This document shows, in pieces, positions 14,960-22,431 of a stretch of 39,429 bases of DNA. Under the pieces are notes generated by a model. That model was not told where the DNA came from. It worked only from the letters and a program-made list of their open reading frames with translations, and did not search any database. The translations under genes and the position numbers were made by a program. Source of the stretch: Rhodobacter viridis (GTDB taxonomy: Bacteria > Pseudomonadota > Alphaproteobacteria > Rhodobacterales > Rhodobacteraceae); NCBI RefSeq assembly GCF_003217355.1, contig NZ_QJTK01000003.1, positions 1 to 39,429 of the forward strand. The letters are read 5' to 3'. How positions within the stretch are numbered: position 1 is the stretch's first letter; each line of letters begins with the position of its first letter.

Positions 14960-17430
14960 TGACGAAGATTTCCGGAAACGAACTGCGGGCAGAACTCTCT
15001 CGCCGCGCCTTCCTCAGCTACTCTGTTGCCGCAGGAGCGCTGGGCATGTTCGGACCTTCTTTCCTCGCCCAGGGCGCACGCGCCGAGGCGCTGGCCAACG
15101 GCAAGGTGATGTCGGGCAGCCATTGGGGCATCTTCACCGCGACGGTCGAAAATGGCCGCGCCACCGCCTTCACGCCGTGGGAAAAAGACCCGCATCCGTC
15201 GCCGATGCTGGAAGGCGTGCTGGACTCGATCTATTCGCCGACCCGGATCAAATATCCGATGGTGCGGCGCGAATTCCTCGAAAAAGGCGTCAAGGCGGAT
15301 CGCTCGACCCGCGGCAATGGCGACTTCGTCCGTGTGACCTGGGATCAGGCGCTGGATCTGGTCGCGGCCGAGGTGAAACGCGTCGAGGAAACCTATGGCC
15401 CGCAAGGCATGTTCGGCGGCTCCTACGGCTGGAAGAGCCCGGGCCGGCTGCACAATTGCACCACGCTGCTGCGCCGCATGCTGACGCTGGCGGGTGGCTA
15501 TGTGAACGGCGCGGGCGACTATTCGACTGGCGCGGCGCAGGTGATCATGCCGCATGTGGTCGGCACGCTCGAAGTCTACGAACAGCAGACCGCCTGGCCG
15601 GTGGTGGCGGACAACACCGAAGTGATGGTGTTCTGGGCCGCTGACCCGGTGAAGACGAACCAGATCGGCTGGATGGTGCCCGACCACGGCGCCTATACCG
15701 GGCTCGAGGCGCTCAAGGCCAAGGGCACCAAGGTCGTCGTCATCGATCCGGTGCGCACCAAGACGGTCGAGTTCTTCGGCGCCGATCACGTCACGCCGAA
15801 ACCGCAGACCGATGTCGCGCTGATGCTGGGCATGGCGCATACGCTGGTGAGCGAAGACCTGTATGACAAGGACTTCATCGCCAATTACACCTCGGGCTTC
15901 GACAAGTTCCTGCCCTATCTGATGGGCGAAACCGACAGCACGCCGAAGTCGGCCGACTGGGCATCGGAGATCAGCGGCGTTCCGGCCGAGACGATCAAGG
16001 ACCTCGCACGGCTCTTCAAGTCGAAGCGGACGATGCTTGCAGGCGGCTGGTCGATGCAGCGGATGCATCACGGCGAACAGGCGCATTGGATGCTGGTGAC
16101 GCTTGCTGCGATGCTCGGCCAGATCGGTCTGCCGGGTGGCGGCTTCGGGCTTTCCTATCACTACTCGGGCGGCGGCACGCCGAGCACGAGCGGCCCGGCG
16201 CTCTCGGGCATCACCGATGGCGGCGCGGCGGGGGCAGGCCCGGAATGGCTGGCGGCCAAGGGCGCTTCGGTGATCCCGGTGGCGCGCGTGGTCGAGATGC
16301 TGGAAAACCCCGGCGCCGAATTCGACTTCAACGGCACCCGGTCGAACTATCCGGACGTGAAGATGGCCTATTGGGTCGGCGGCAACCCGTTCGTCCACCA
16401 TCAGGACCGCAACCGCATGGTCAAGGCCTGGGAAAAACTGGAAACCTTCATCGTGCATGACTTCCAGTGGACCCCCACCGCCCGGCATGCCGACATCGTG
16501 CTGCCCGCGACGACGAGCTACGAACGCAACGATATCGAGACCATCGGCGACTATTCGAACCTCGGCATCCTGGCGATGAAGAAGATCGTCGAACCCGTCT
16601 ACGAAGCCCGCAGCGATTACGACATCTTCGCCGCGGTCGCCGAACGGCTTGGCAAGGGCAAGGAGTTCACCGAAGGCAAGGACGAGATGGGCTGGATCAA
16701 GTCCTTCTACGAAGATGCCGCGAAGCAGGGCAAGGCGAGCGGGGTCGAGATGCCCGAGTTCGACGCCTTCTGGGAAGAAGGGATCCTCGAATTCCCGGTC
16801 ACCGACGGCGACACCTTCGTGCGCTATGCGAGCTTCCGCGAAGACCCGCTGCTCAACCCGCTCGGCACGCCGACCGGCCTGATCGAAATCTACTCGAAGA
16901 ACATCGAGAAGATGGGCTACGACGACTGCCCGGCGCATCCGACCTGGATGGAACCGCTGGAACGTCTGGACGGGCCGGGGGCGAAGTATCCGCTCCATGT
17001 CGCCGCCTCGCACCCGTTCAACCGGCTGCACTCGCAGCTGTGCGGCACGGTCCTGCGCGAGGGGTACGCGGTTCAGGGGCACGAGCCCTGCCTGATGCAT
17101 CCCGAAGATGCGGCGGCGCGCGGCATTGCCGATGGCGATGTGGTGCGGGTGTTCAACGATCGCGGTCAGACGCTGACCGGGGTCAAGGTCACCGATGCCG
17201 TGATGAAGGGCGTCGTGCAGATCTATGAAGGCGGCTGGTATGATCCGTCCGACGTGACCGAAGCGAAGACGCTCGACAAATACGGTGATGCGAACGTGCT
17301 GACGGCCGATATCCCGACCTCGAAACTGGGTCAGGGCAACTGCGGTCAGACCGTGCTGGCCGATGTCGAGAAATACACCGGTCCCGCCGTCACCCTGACC
17401 GGCTTCGTGGCGCCGAAGGCCGCCGAATAA
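14959..17430 (+). CDS. dorA: Periplasmic DMSO/TMAO reductase, molybdenum subunit DorA
   Basis: An 823-residue bis-MGD molybdoenzyme that reduces DMSO to dimethyl sulfide (and TMAO) as terminal acceptor. It has a Tat leader (SRRAFLSYSVAAG) cleaved at about 42, before ALANGKVMSGSHWG. Precursor Ser189 in GDYSTGAAQ is the Mo ligand (mature Ser147), and Tyr156 and Trp158 correspond to active-site Tyr114 and Trp116 of the R. capsulatus enzyme. No N-terminal Fe-S cysteines are present, as expected for this single-subunit type. Cys695 in SQLCGT stands where I recall Asn in relatives. It is the last gene of dorCDA, followed by two hairpins before moeA. Confidence 0.97.
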   Translation: MTKISGNELRAELSRRAFLSYSVAAGALGMFGPSFLAQGARAEALANGKVMSGSHWGIFTATVENGRATAFTPWEKDPHPSPMLEGVLDSIYSPTRIKYPMVRREFLEKGVKADRSTRGNGDFVRVTWDQALDLVAAEVKRVEETYGPQGMFGGSYGWKSPGRLHNCTTLLRRMLTLAGGYVNGAGDYSTGAAQVIMPHVVGTLEVYEQQTAWPVVADNTEVMVFWAADPVKTNQIGWMVPDHGAYTGLEALKAKGTKVVVIDPVRTKTVEFFGADHVTPKPQTDVALMLGMAHTLVSEDLYDKDFIANYTSGFDKFLPYLMGETDSTPKSADWASEISGVPAETIKDLARLFKSKRTMLAGGWSMQRMHHGEQAHWMLVTLAAMLGQIGLPGGGFGLSYHYSGGGTPSTSGPALSGITDGGAAGAGPEWLAAKGASVIPVARVVEMLENPGAEFDFNGTRSNYPDVKMAYWVGGNPFVHHQDRNRMVKAWEKLETFIVHDFQWTPTARHADIVLPATTSYERNDIETIGDYSNLGILAMKKIVEPVYEARSDYDIFAAVAERLGKGKEFTEGKDEMGWIKSFYEDAAKQGKASGVEMPEFDAFWEEGILEFPVTDGDTFVRYASFREDPLLNPLGTPTGLIEIYSKNIEKMGYDDCPAHPTWMEPLERLDGPGAKYPLHVAASHPFNRLHSQLCGTVLREGYAVQGHEPCLMHPEDAAARGIADGDVVRVFNDRGQTLTGVKVTDAVMKGVVQIYEGGWYDPSDVTEAKTLDKYGDANVLTADIPTSKLGQGNCGQTVLADVEKYTGPAVTLTGFVAPKAAE

Positions 17431-17445
17431 GCGACCCGATCCTTC

Positions 17446-17494
17446 GGAGGGCCGCCCCGGCCCTCCCCCCTTCACCGCGTCTTCGGGCGCGGTG
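17446..17494 (+). terminator. Tandem hairpins between dorA and moeA
   Basis: GGAGGGCC (17446-17453) pairs with GGCCCTCC (17459-17466), loop GCCCC. A second stem, CACCGCG (17473-17479) with CGCGGTG (17488-17494), follows. No T-run is present. They may protect the dorCDA message or cut down read-through into the molybdopterin genes, giving unequal expression. Confidence 0.45.
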
Positions 17495-17516
17495 CCCTCT
17501 CCCAAGGATTTTTGCG

Positions 17517-18740
17517 ATGACCGCGCAGGATCACTCTTCCCCGATGCTCGACATCGCCGCCGCCCGCGCCCTGGCCACCTCGCTCGTCGATCCGATCACC
17601 GAGACCGAGGATCTGCCGCTTGCTGCCGCGCTGGGCCGGTTCTGTGCCGAAACGCTCCATTCGACGCTGGCGCTGCCGCGCCGCGCCCGCGCGGCGATGG
17701 ACGGCTTCGCGCTGCGTCTTTCCGATCTGCGTGATGGGCAGGGCCTGCCGATCGCGGGCACGATCGCCGCGGGCGCCGAGGCCCCGGATCTGCCCGCGGG
17801 CGCCTGCCTGCGCATCTTCACCGGCGCGCTGGTGCCTGCGGGCGCCGATGCCGTGCTGCCCGTCGAGGACTGCACCGAAGAGGGCGCCACCCTGCGCCTG
17901 TCGCGGCGTCCCGAACCGGGCGAGAACATCCGCGCGCCGGGCTCCGAACAGCCCGCGGGCGGCGTGCTTCTGCGCGCCCATGCGCGGATCGCGCCGCAGC
18001 ATGTCGGGCTTCTGGCCGCCAATGGCATCACCCGCCTGCGCGTGCTGCGCCGTCCGCGCGTCGGCGTGTTTTCGACCGGCGACGAGCTCGATGCGCAAAG
18101 CCCCGACAGCCTGCCCGACAGCAACCGGCCGATGCTTCTGGCGCTGGCCGCTGCGGCGGGGGCCGAGGTCACCGATCTGGGGCTTCTGCCCGATGACCTG
18201 CCCGCGGTCACCGCGCGGCTTGCGGATCTGCGCGGGCAGGACCTCATTCTGACCTCGGGCGCGGTGTCGATGGGCGGGCGCGATCACCTGCGCCCCGCGC
18301 TGATCGCCGCCGGGGGCCGCATCGACGGCTGGCGCGTCGCGATCAAGCCCGGCAAGCCGATCCTCTTCGGCGAGCTTGGCCCCGCCGCCATCACCGGCCT
18401 GCCCGGCAATCCGTTTTCCGCCTTCACCGGCTTTCACCTCTTCGCCGCGGCCCAGCTTGCGACACTCACGGGACAGATACCGCCCCTCCTTTTCCCATTG
18501 GAGGCGCGTGCGGGCTTCGACTGGTCCCGCAAGCCCGGCCGCGGCGAGGTCTTTCCGGTGCGCCTCGCACATGGCGAGATCGACGGCATGCCGGTGCTGC
18601 AACGGCTGGGGGCGGGCGTCTCGGCGACGCTTTTTCCGCTGGCCGAGGCCGAGGGTCTGGCCTTCGTTCCCGCCGAGACGAGCCGGGTGGGTTTCGGCGC
18701 GCGGCTGCGCTGGATGCCTTTCGTGCACAGGGGGGTTTGA
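17517..18740 (+). CDS. moeA: Molybdopterin molybdenumtransferase MoeA
   Basis: A 407-residue enzyme that inserts molybdate into adenylated molybdopterin. Family motifs are visible: RAAMDGFAL (around residue 60), FTGALVPAGADAVLPVED (around 100), GENIRAPGSE, the central MoCF-binding signature VFSTGDEL, LTSGAVSMGGRDH, the IKPGKPILFG segment and GLPGNPFSAFTGF. Length matches E. coli MoeA (411). ATG 17517 has AAGGA nine bases upstream. It begins the downstream Moco cluster and may be partly co-transcribed with dorCDA. Confidence 0.95.
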   Translation: MTAQDHSSPMLDIAAARALATSLVDPITETEDLPLAAALGRFCAETLHSTLALPRRARAAMDGFALRLSDLRDGQGLPIAGTIAAGAEAPDLPAGACLRIFTGALVPAGADAVLPVEDCTEEGATLRLSRRPEPGENIRAPGSEQPAGGVLLRAHARIAPQHVGLLAANGITRLRVLRRPRVGVFSTGDELDAQSPDSLPDSNRPMLLALAAAAGAEVTDLGLLPDDLPAVTARLADLRGQDLILTSGAVSMGGRDHLRPALIAAGGRIDGWRVAIKPGKPILFGELGPAAITGLPGNPFSAFTGFHLFAAAQLATLTGQIPPLLFPLEARAGFDWSRKPGRGEVFPVRLAHGEIDGMPVLQRLGAGVSATLFPLAEAEGLAFVPAETSRVGFGARLRWMPFVHRGV

Positions 18741-18741
18741 G

Positions 18742-19266
18742 ATGCGCTTTCCGCTTGCGACCATCCTTTACGAAACGACGCCCCCCGACGCGCTCTTGCG
18801 CGATTTCGCCCGCGCTCTTGCGGCCCAGGGGCGGCACATCGGCGGCGTCGTGCAGCATCGCCCGGGCCTTGTCACCGACTGCCCCTGTGCCGAGATGGTG
18901 CTGATGTCGCTCGCCTCCGGGCAAAGCTTCCCGGTGGCCCTGCCGCTCGGCTCCGGCTCGACCGGGTGCCGGCTCGACTTCGGGGCGCTGGCGCAGGTGG
19001 CGCAGGGCCTCTTGTCCGAGATCGAGGCCGGGCTTGATCTGCTGATCCTGAACCGTTTCGGCAAAGCCGAGGCCGAGGGGCGCGGCTTTCGCGACGTGAT
19101 CGCCGCCGCGATGGAGCGCGAGACGCCGGTGCTGACCGCGCTGCATCCGCGCAACCTGCCCGACTGGATCCGCTTCACCGAGGGCGCGGCGCTGCTGCTG
19201 ATGCCCGACGCCAGCACCCTGCATCAATGGTTGGCCGACGGCCAGGGAGTTGCCCATGCTGCCTGA
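18742..19266 (+). CDS. DUF2478 protein of the molybdenum cofactor cluster
   Basis: A 174-residue protein of the DUF2478 type, related to small P-loop NTPases (THEP1/MobB-like) and often found beside molybdenum genes. The conserved core ILNRFGKAEAEGRGFRDVIA, then TALHPRNLPDWIRFTEG, is recognisable. The N-terminal segment lacks a full Walker A GxxxxGK, so nucleotide binding is doubtful. It begins one base after the moeA stop and overlaps moaA by 11 bases. Its biochemical role is unknown; a part in molybdate or pterin handling is only inferred from position. Confidence 0.75.
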   Translation: MRFPLATILYETTPPDALLRDFARALAAQGRHIGGVVQHRPGLVTDCPCAEMVLMSLASGQSFPVALPLGSGSTGCRLDFGALAQVAQGLLSEIEAGLDLLILNRFGKAEAEGRGFRDVIAAAMERETPVLTALHPRNLPDWIRFTEGAALLLMPDASTLHQWLADGQGVAHAA

Positions 19267-20263
19267 TCCCCTTTGTGACGGCTTCGGCCGCGATGTGCGT
19301 TACCTGCGGGTCTCGGTCACCGACCGCTGCGATCTGCGCTGCTCCTACTGCATGAAGGAAGACGTGACCTTCCTGCCGCGCAATCAGGTGCTGAGCCTTG
19401 AGGAACTCGACCGGCTCTGCTCGGCCTTCGTCACGCTTGGGGTGCGCAAGCTGCGCGTGACCGGCGGCGAGCCGCTGGTGCGCCGCAACATCCTCAGCTT
19501 CTTCGCCGCGATGGGGGCGCATCTGCGCGCCGGACGGCTCGATGAACTGACGCTGACGACGAACGGCACGCAGCTTGCCCGCCACGCGCAGGCGCTGGCC
19601 GCGTGCGGGGTGAAGCGGGTCAATGTCTCGCTCGATACCTTGCAGGCCGAGAAATACACCCGCCTGACCCGGTTTGGGCGCATCGCGCAGGTGTTCGACG
19701 GCATCGCCGCCGCGCAGGCTTCGGGACTACGGGTGAAGCTGAACGCGATGGCGCTGAAAGGCGTCAATGACGACGAGATTTTCGCGCTGACCGATTGGGC
19801 GGCGGCGCAGGGCTGCGATCTGACCTTCATCGAGTTGATGCCGATGGGGGATATTCCGGCAGGCACGCGGCTTGATCAGTTCTGGCCGCTCGATGATGTC
19901 CGCGCGCATCTCGAAACCCGGTTCCGGTTGATCGACACGGGGCTGAATACCGGCGGCCCCGCGCGCTATGTGACGGTGGCCGAGACCGGGCAGCGCATCG
20001 GCTTCATCTCGCCGCTCAGCCACAATTTCTGCAACAGCTGCAACCGCGTGCGCCTGACCTGCAAGGGCGAGCTTTACACCTGTCTGGGTCAGGAGGGCTC
20101 GACCGACCTGCGCCCCGTCCTGCGTGCGGGCGTCGAGGGCGAGGCGCTTGCCCGCGAGATCCGCGCCGCGATTGCAAGGAAACCCGCGGGCCATGCCTTC
20201 GGCTATGGCCCCTGCGCCGTCGCCGGGCAAATGGCACGCGGCATGAACCACACCGGAGGCTGA
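19256..20263 (+). CDS. moaA: GTP 3',8-cyclase MoaA
   Basis: A 335-residue radical SAM enzyme that, with MoaC, converts GTP to cyclic pyranopterin monophosphate. The N-terminal [4Fe-4S] motif is Cys25, Cys29 and Cys32 (CDLRCSYC); TGGEPLVRR follows; the C-terminal cluster is in FCNSCNRVRLTCKGELYTCLG, and the chain ends in Gly-Gly, needed for activity. I chose ATG 19256, with AGGGAG six bases before it, over TTG 19250. The ATG overlaps the DUF2478 gene. The stop is one base before moaD. Confidence 0.96.
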   Translation: MLPDPLCDGFGRDVRYLRVSVTDRCDLRCSYCMKEDVTFLPRNQVLSLEELDRLCSAFVTLGVRKLRVTGGEPLVRRNILSFFAAMGAHLRAGRLDELTLTTNGTQLARHAQALAACGVKRVNVSLDTLQAEKYTRLTRFGRIAQVFDGIAAAQASGLRVKLNAMALKGVNDDEIFALTDWAAAQGCDLTFIELMPMGDIPAGTRLDQFWPLDDVRAHLETRFRLIDTGLNTGGPARYVTVAETGQRIGFISPLSHNFCNSCNRVRLTCKGELYTCLGQEGSTDLRPVLRAGVEGEALAREIRAAIARKPAGHAFGYGPCAVAGQMARGMNHTGG

Positions 20264-20264
20264 C

Positions 20265-20513
20265 ATGCTCGACATCGTCTATTTCGCCTGGGTCCGCGAG
20301 CGGATCGGGCAACCGCGCGAGCGGCTGGAAACGGGGGCGGCGACCGTGGCCGATCTGGTGGCGGAGCTGCGGGCGAAAGACCCCCGCTACGAGGCCGCCT
20401 TTGCCGACCCTGCGGTGCTGCGGGTGGCGCTGGATCAGGATCTGGCCGATTTCACCGCGTCGCTCGCGGGCGTGCGCGAAGTGGCCTTCTTTCCGCCTAT
20501 GACGGGGGGCTGA
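20265..20513 (+). CDS. moaD: Molybdopterin synthase sulfur carrier subunit MoaD
   Basis: An 82-residue ubiquitin-fold protein (MLDIVYFAWVRERIG at the start) ending in Gly-Gly (PPMTGG). The C-terminal glycine is adenylated by MoeB and then carried as thiocarboxylate to supply sulfur for molybdopterin. Its catalytic partner MoaE is not in the window. It lies between moaA (one-base gap) and moeB (one-base gap). Confidence 0.94.
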   Translation: MLDIVYFAWVRERIGQPRERLETGAATVADLVAELRAKDPRYEAAFADPAVLRVALDQDLADFTASLAGVREVAFFPPMTGG

Positions 20514-20514
20514 G

Positions 20515-21273
20515 ATGCATGGTCCGATGTTCGACCCCGAGGGTCGTTATGCCCGGCATCTGATCCTGCCCGAGATCGGGCCGGTCGGGCAGGCGACGCT
20601 GAACGCGGCCTCGGTTCTGGTGATCGGCGCGGGGGGGCTTGGCTCGCCGGTGCTGCTTTATCTTGCGGCGGCGGGGATCGGGCGGCTGGGGCTGGCCGAT
20701 GACGATGTGGTGTCGCTCTCGAACCTGCAACGGCAAGTGCTGCATGGCACGGCGCGGCTGGGCCAAAGCAAGACCGCCTCGGCGCGCGACCGGCTGTCGG
20801 ACCTGAATCCCGAGGTGCTGCTTGAGACCCATGCGATCCGCATCTCGCCCGAGACGGCGGCGCTGGTCGGTGGTTTCGATCTGGTGATCGACTGCACCGA
20901 CAATCTTGCGGCGCGGCATCTGATCAACCGCGCCTGTGTCGCGGCGGCGGTGCCGTTGCTGTCCGGCGCGATTGCGCAATGGGAAGGCCAGATCGGCCTT
21001 TACGCGCCCGCGCTGGGTGGCCCCTGCTATGCCTGCACCTTCCCCGAGACCGATCCTCCGCCGCCCGCACAATCGAAGGGTGTCGTCGGCGCGCTGCCGG
21101 GCGTGGTGGGAGCACGCATGGCGCTGGAGGCGATCAAGTTTTTCACCGGGGCCGGGCAGAACCTGCTCGGGCGGCTGTGGATGATCGACACGCTTTGGAA
21201 CGAGGAACGGCTGATGCGCATGCATCGGCGCGACGATTGCCCGGTCTGCCGGGCGAGGGGGGCGGGATGCTGA
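20515..21273 (+). CDS. moeB: MoaD adenylyltransferase MoeB (ThiF/HesA family)
   Basis: A 252-residue E1-like enzyme that adenylates the MoaD C-terminus. It shows the nucleotide loop GAGGLGSPV (residues 40-48), [18 protein letters not shown], and two zinc CxxC pairs, CYAC (around 175) and CPVC near the end. The crossover-loop cysteine common in MoeB/MOCS3 (TCxEAGV) is absent; the region reads [15 protein letters not shown]. There is no rhodanese domain. This fits pure adenylyl transfer, since in E. coli MoeB that Cys is not needed. An alternative ATG lies at 20527. Its end overlaps moaC by seven bases. Confidence 0.92.
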   Translation: MHGPMFDPEGRYARHLILPEIGPVGQATLNAASVLVIGAGGLGSPVLLYLAAAGIGRLGLADDDVVSLSNLQRQVLHGTARLGQSKTASARDRLSDLNPEVLLETHAIRISPETAALVGGFDLVIDCTDNLAARHLINRACVAAAVPLLSGAIAQWEGQIGLYAPALGGPCYACTFPETDPPPPAQSKGVVGALPGVVGARMALEAIKFFTGAGQNLLGRLWMIDTLWNEERLMRMHRRDDCPVCRARGAGC

Positions 21274-21734
21274 CGCATTTCGATGCGGCCGGACAGGCGC
21301 ATATGGTCGATGTTTCGGACAAGACCGAGACGAAGCGCACGGCGGTGGCCGAGGGGCGGGTGGTGATGCGTCCCGAGACGCTCGCGCTGGTGATCGCAGG
21401 CACGGCGGGCAAGGGCGATGTGTTGGGCGTGGCCCGCGTTGCCGGGATCATGGCGGCGAAGCGCACGGCGGATCTCATTCCGCTCTGTCATCCGCTGGCG
21501 CTGTCGCGGGTGGCGCTGGAGCTGGTGCCCGAACCGGAAACGAGCTCCGTGCGGATCGAGGCGACCGTGGCCACCACCGGCCCGACCGGGGTCGAGATGG
21601 AGGCGCTGACCGCGGTCTCGGCCGCGGCGCTGACGGTCTATGACATGCTGAAAGTCGCGGAAAAGGCGATGCGGATCGAGGGGATAAGATTGCTGGCCAA
21701 GGATGGCGGCAAGTCGGGCAGCTTCCGCGCCTAA
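21267..21734 (+). CDS. moaC: Cyclic pyranopterin monophosphate synthase MoaC
   Basis: A 155-residue protein that completes cPMP formation from the MoaA product. Family blocks are clear: [20 protein letters not shown] near the start, [18 protein letters not shown] in the active site, and [20 protein letters not shown] with the catalytic lysines in [10 protein letters not shown]. Length is typical. The start overlaps moeB. The stop TAA (21732-21734) overlaps the stop of convergent mobA, so no intergenic space exists. Confidence 0.96.
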   Translation: MLTHFDAAGQAHMVDVSDKTETKRTAVAEGRVVMRPETLALVIAGTAGKGDVLGVARVAGIMAAKRTADLIPLCHPLALSRVALELVPEPETSSVRIEATVATTGPTGVEMEALTAVSAAALTVYDMLKVAEKAMRIEGIRLLAKDGGKSGSFRA

Positions 21735-22309
21735 GGCGCTTTCGAGCGCAACCAGTCTTCGGCCCGCGCGAGGTCTTCGGGCGTGTTGAGATTGGCGAAA
21801 GGATCGGGCGTGGTGTCAAAGGGCACCGCCACCGCCCCCGCCAGATAGGCGCGCATCCGCCGCTCGTCGGCCGCGAAAAGCGTATCGATCCGGGGGCGGT
21901 CGGCGACGCGCCAAAGTGCGGCGGTGTAATGGTCGCGTCCGAAGCTTTGCGCATGGGCAGGCCCGCCCGTGGCGACCAGCCGGGCCACCAGATCGGTGGG
22001 CAGGAACGGCGTGTCGGTGGCGGTGCTGACCAGAGCCTCGGCGCCCATCTCTGCCGCCCAGTCCAGCCCGGCGCGAATGCCCGCCATCGGACCCAGACCC
22101 GATTCCCCGGCGCGATCGGGCAGGACCGGCAGGCCAAGGCCGAACCGCGCCGGATCGCCATTGGCCGAGATCGCGACCGCGTCGACCTGTGGCGCCAGCC
22201 GCGCCAGCACCCGCGCGATCAGGGGTTCGCCCGCGAGCGGCAGCAGCGCCTTTTCGCGCCCCATCCGCCGCCCTTGGCCCCCCGCCAGAATGACCCCCAC
22301 GATCCGCAT
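21731..22309 (-). CDS. mobA: Molybdenum cofactor guanylyltransferase MobA
   Basis: A 192-residue nucleotidyltransferase that adds GMP to Mo-molybdopterin, giving the bis-MGD needed by DorA. The N-terminus carries [18 protein letters not shown], the GTP-binding motif; DTPFLP is the metal-binding motif, and [10 protein letters not shown] closes the chain. ATG 22309 has GGAAAGG seven bases upstream; the frame continues upstream to 22546 but without coding character. It converges on moaC with overlapping stop codons. Confidence 0.93.
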   Translation of the reverse strand: MRIVGVILAGGQGRRMGREKALLPLAGEPLIARVLARLAPQVDAVAISANGDPARFGLGLPVLPDRAGESGLGPMAGIRAGLDWAAEMGAEALVSTATDTPFLPTDLVARLVATGGPAHAQSFGRDHYTAALWRVADRPRIDTLFAADERRMRAYLAGAVAVPFDTTPDPFANLNTPEDLARAEDWLRSKAP

Positions 22310-22431
22310 GCGTTGCCTTTCCGCTTTGCCCAAGCCCTGACCGCTGATGCGTGGAAGTGCAAGCCCGCCCCGTGCAGTCCCCCTGTGCAGCCCCCACTTT
22401 CTTGCGCGGCCTTGTCGTGCTAGGCAAGGCC

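Noticed and set aside
14917-17505. An 862-codon ORF antisense to dorA
   Set aside because: It mirrors the codon bias of dorA, which is unmistakably real; histidine- and arginine-rich translation shows no domain.
22351-22431. Upstream extension of rnr
   Set aside because: The 27 extra codons precede the winged helix and lack similarity; ATG 22432 is preferred.
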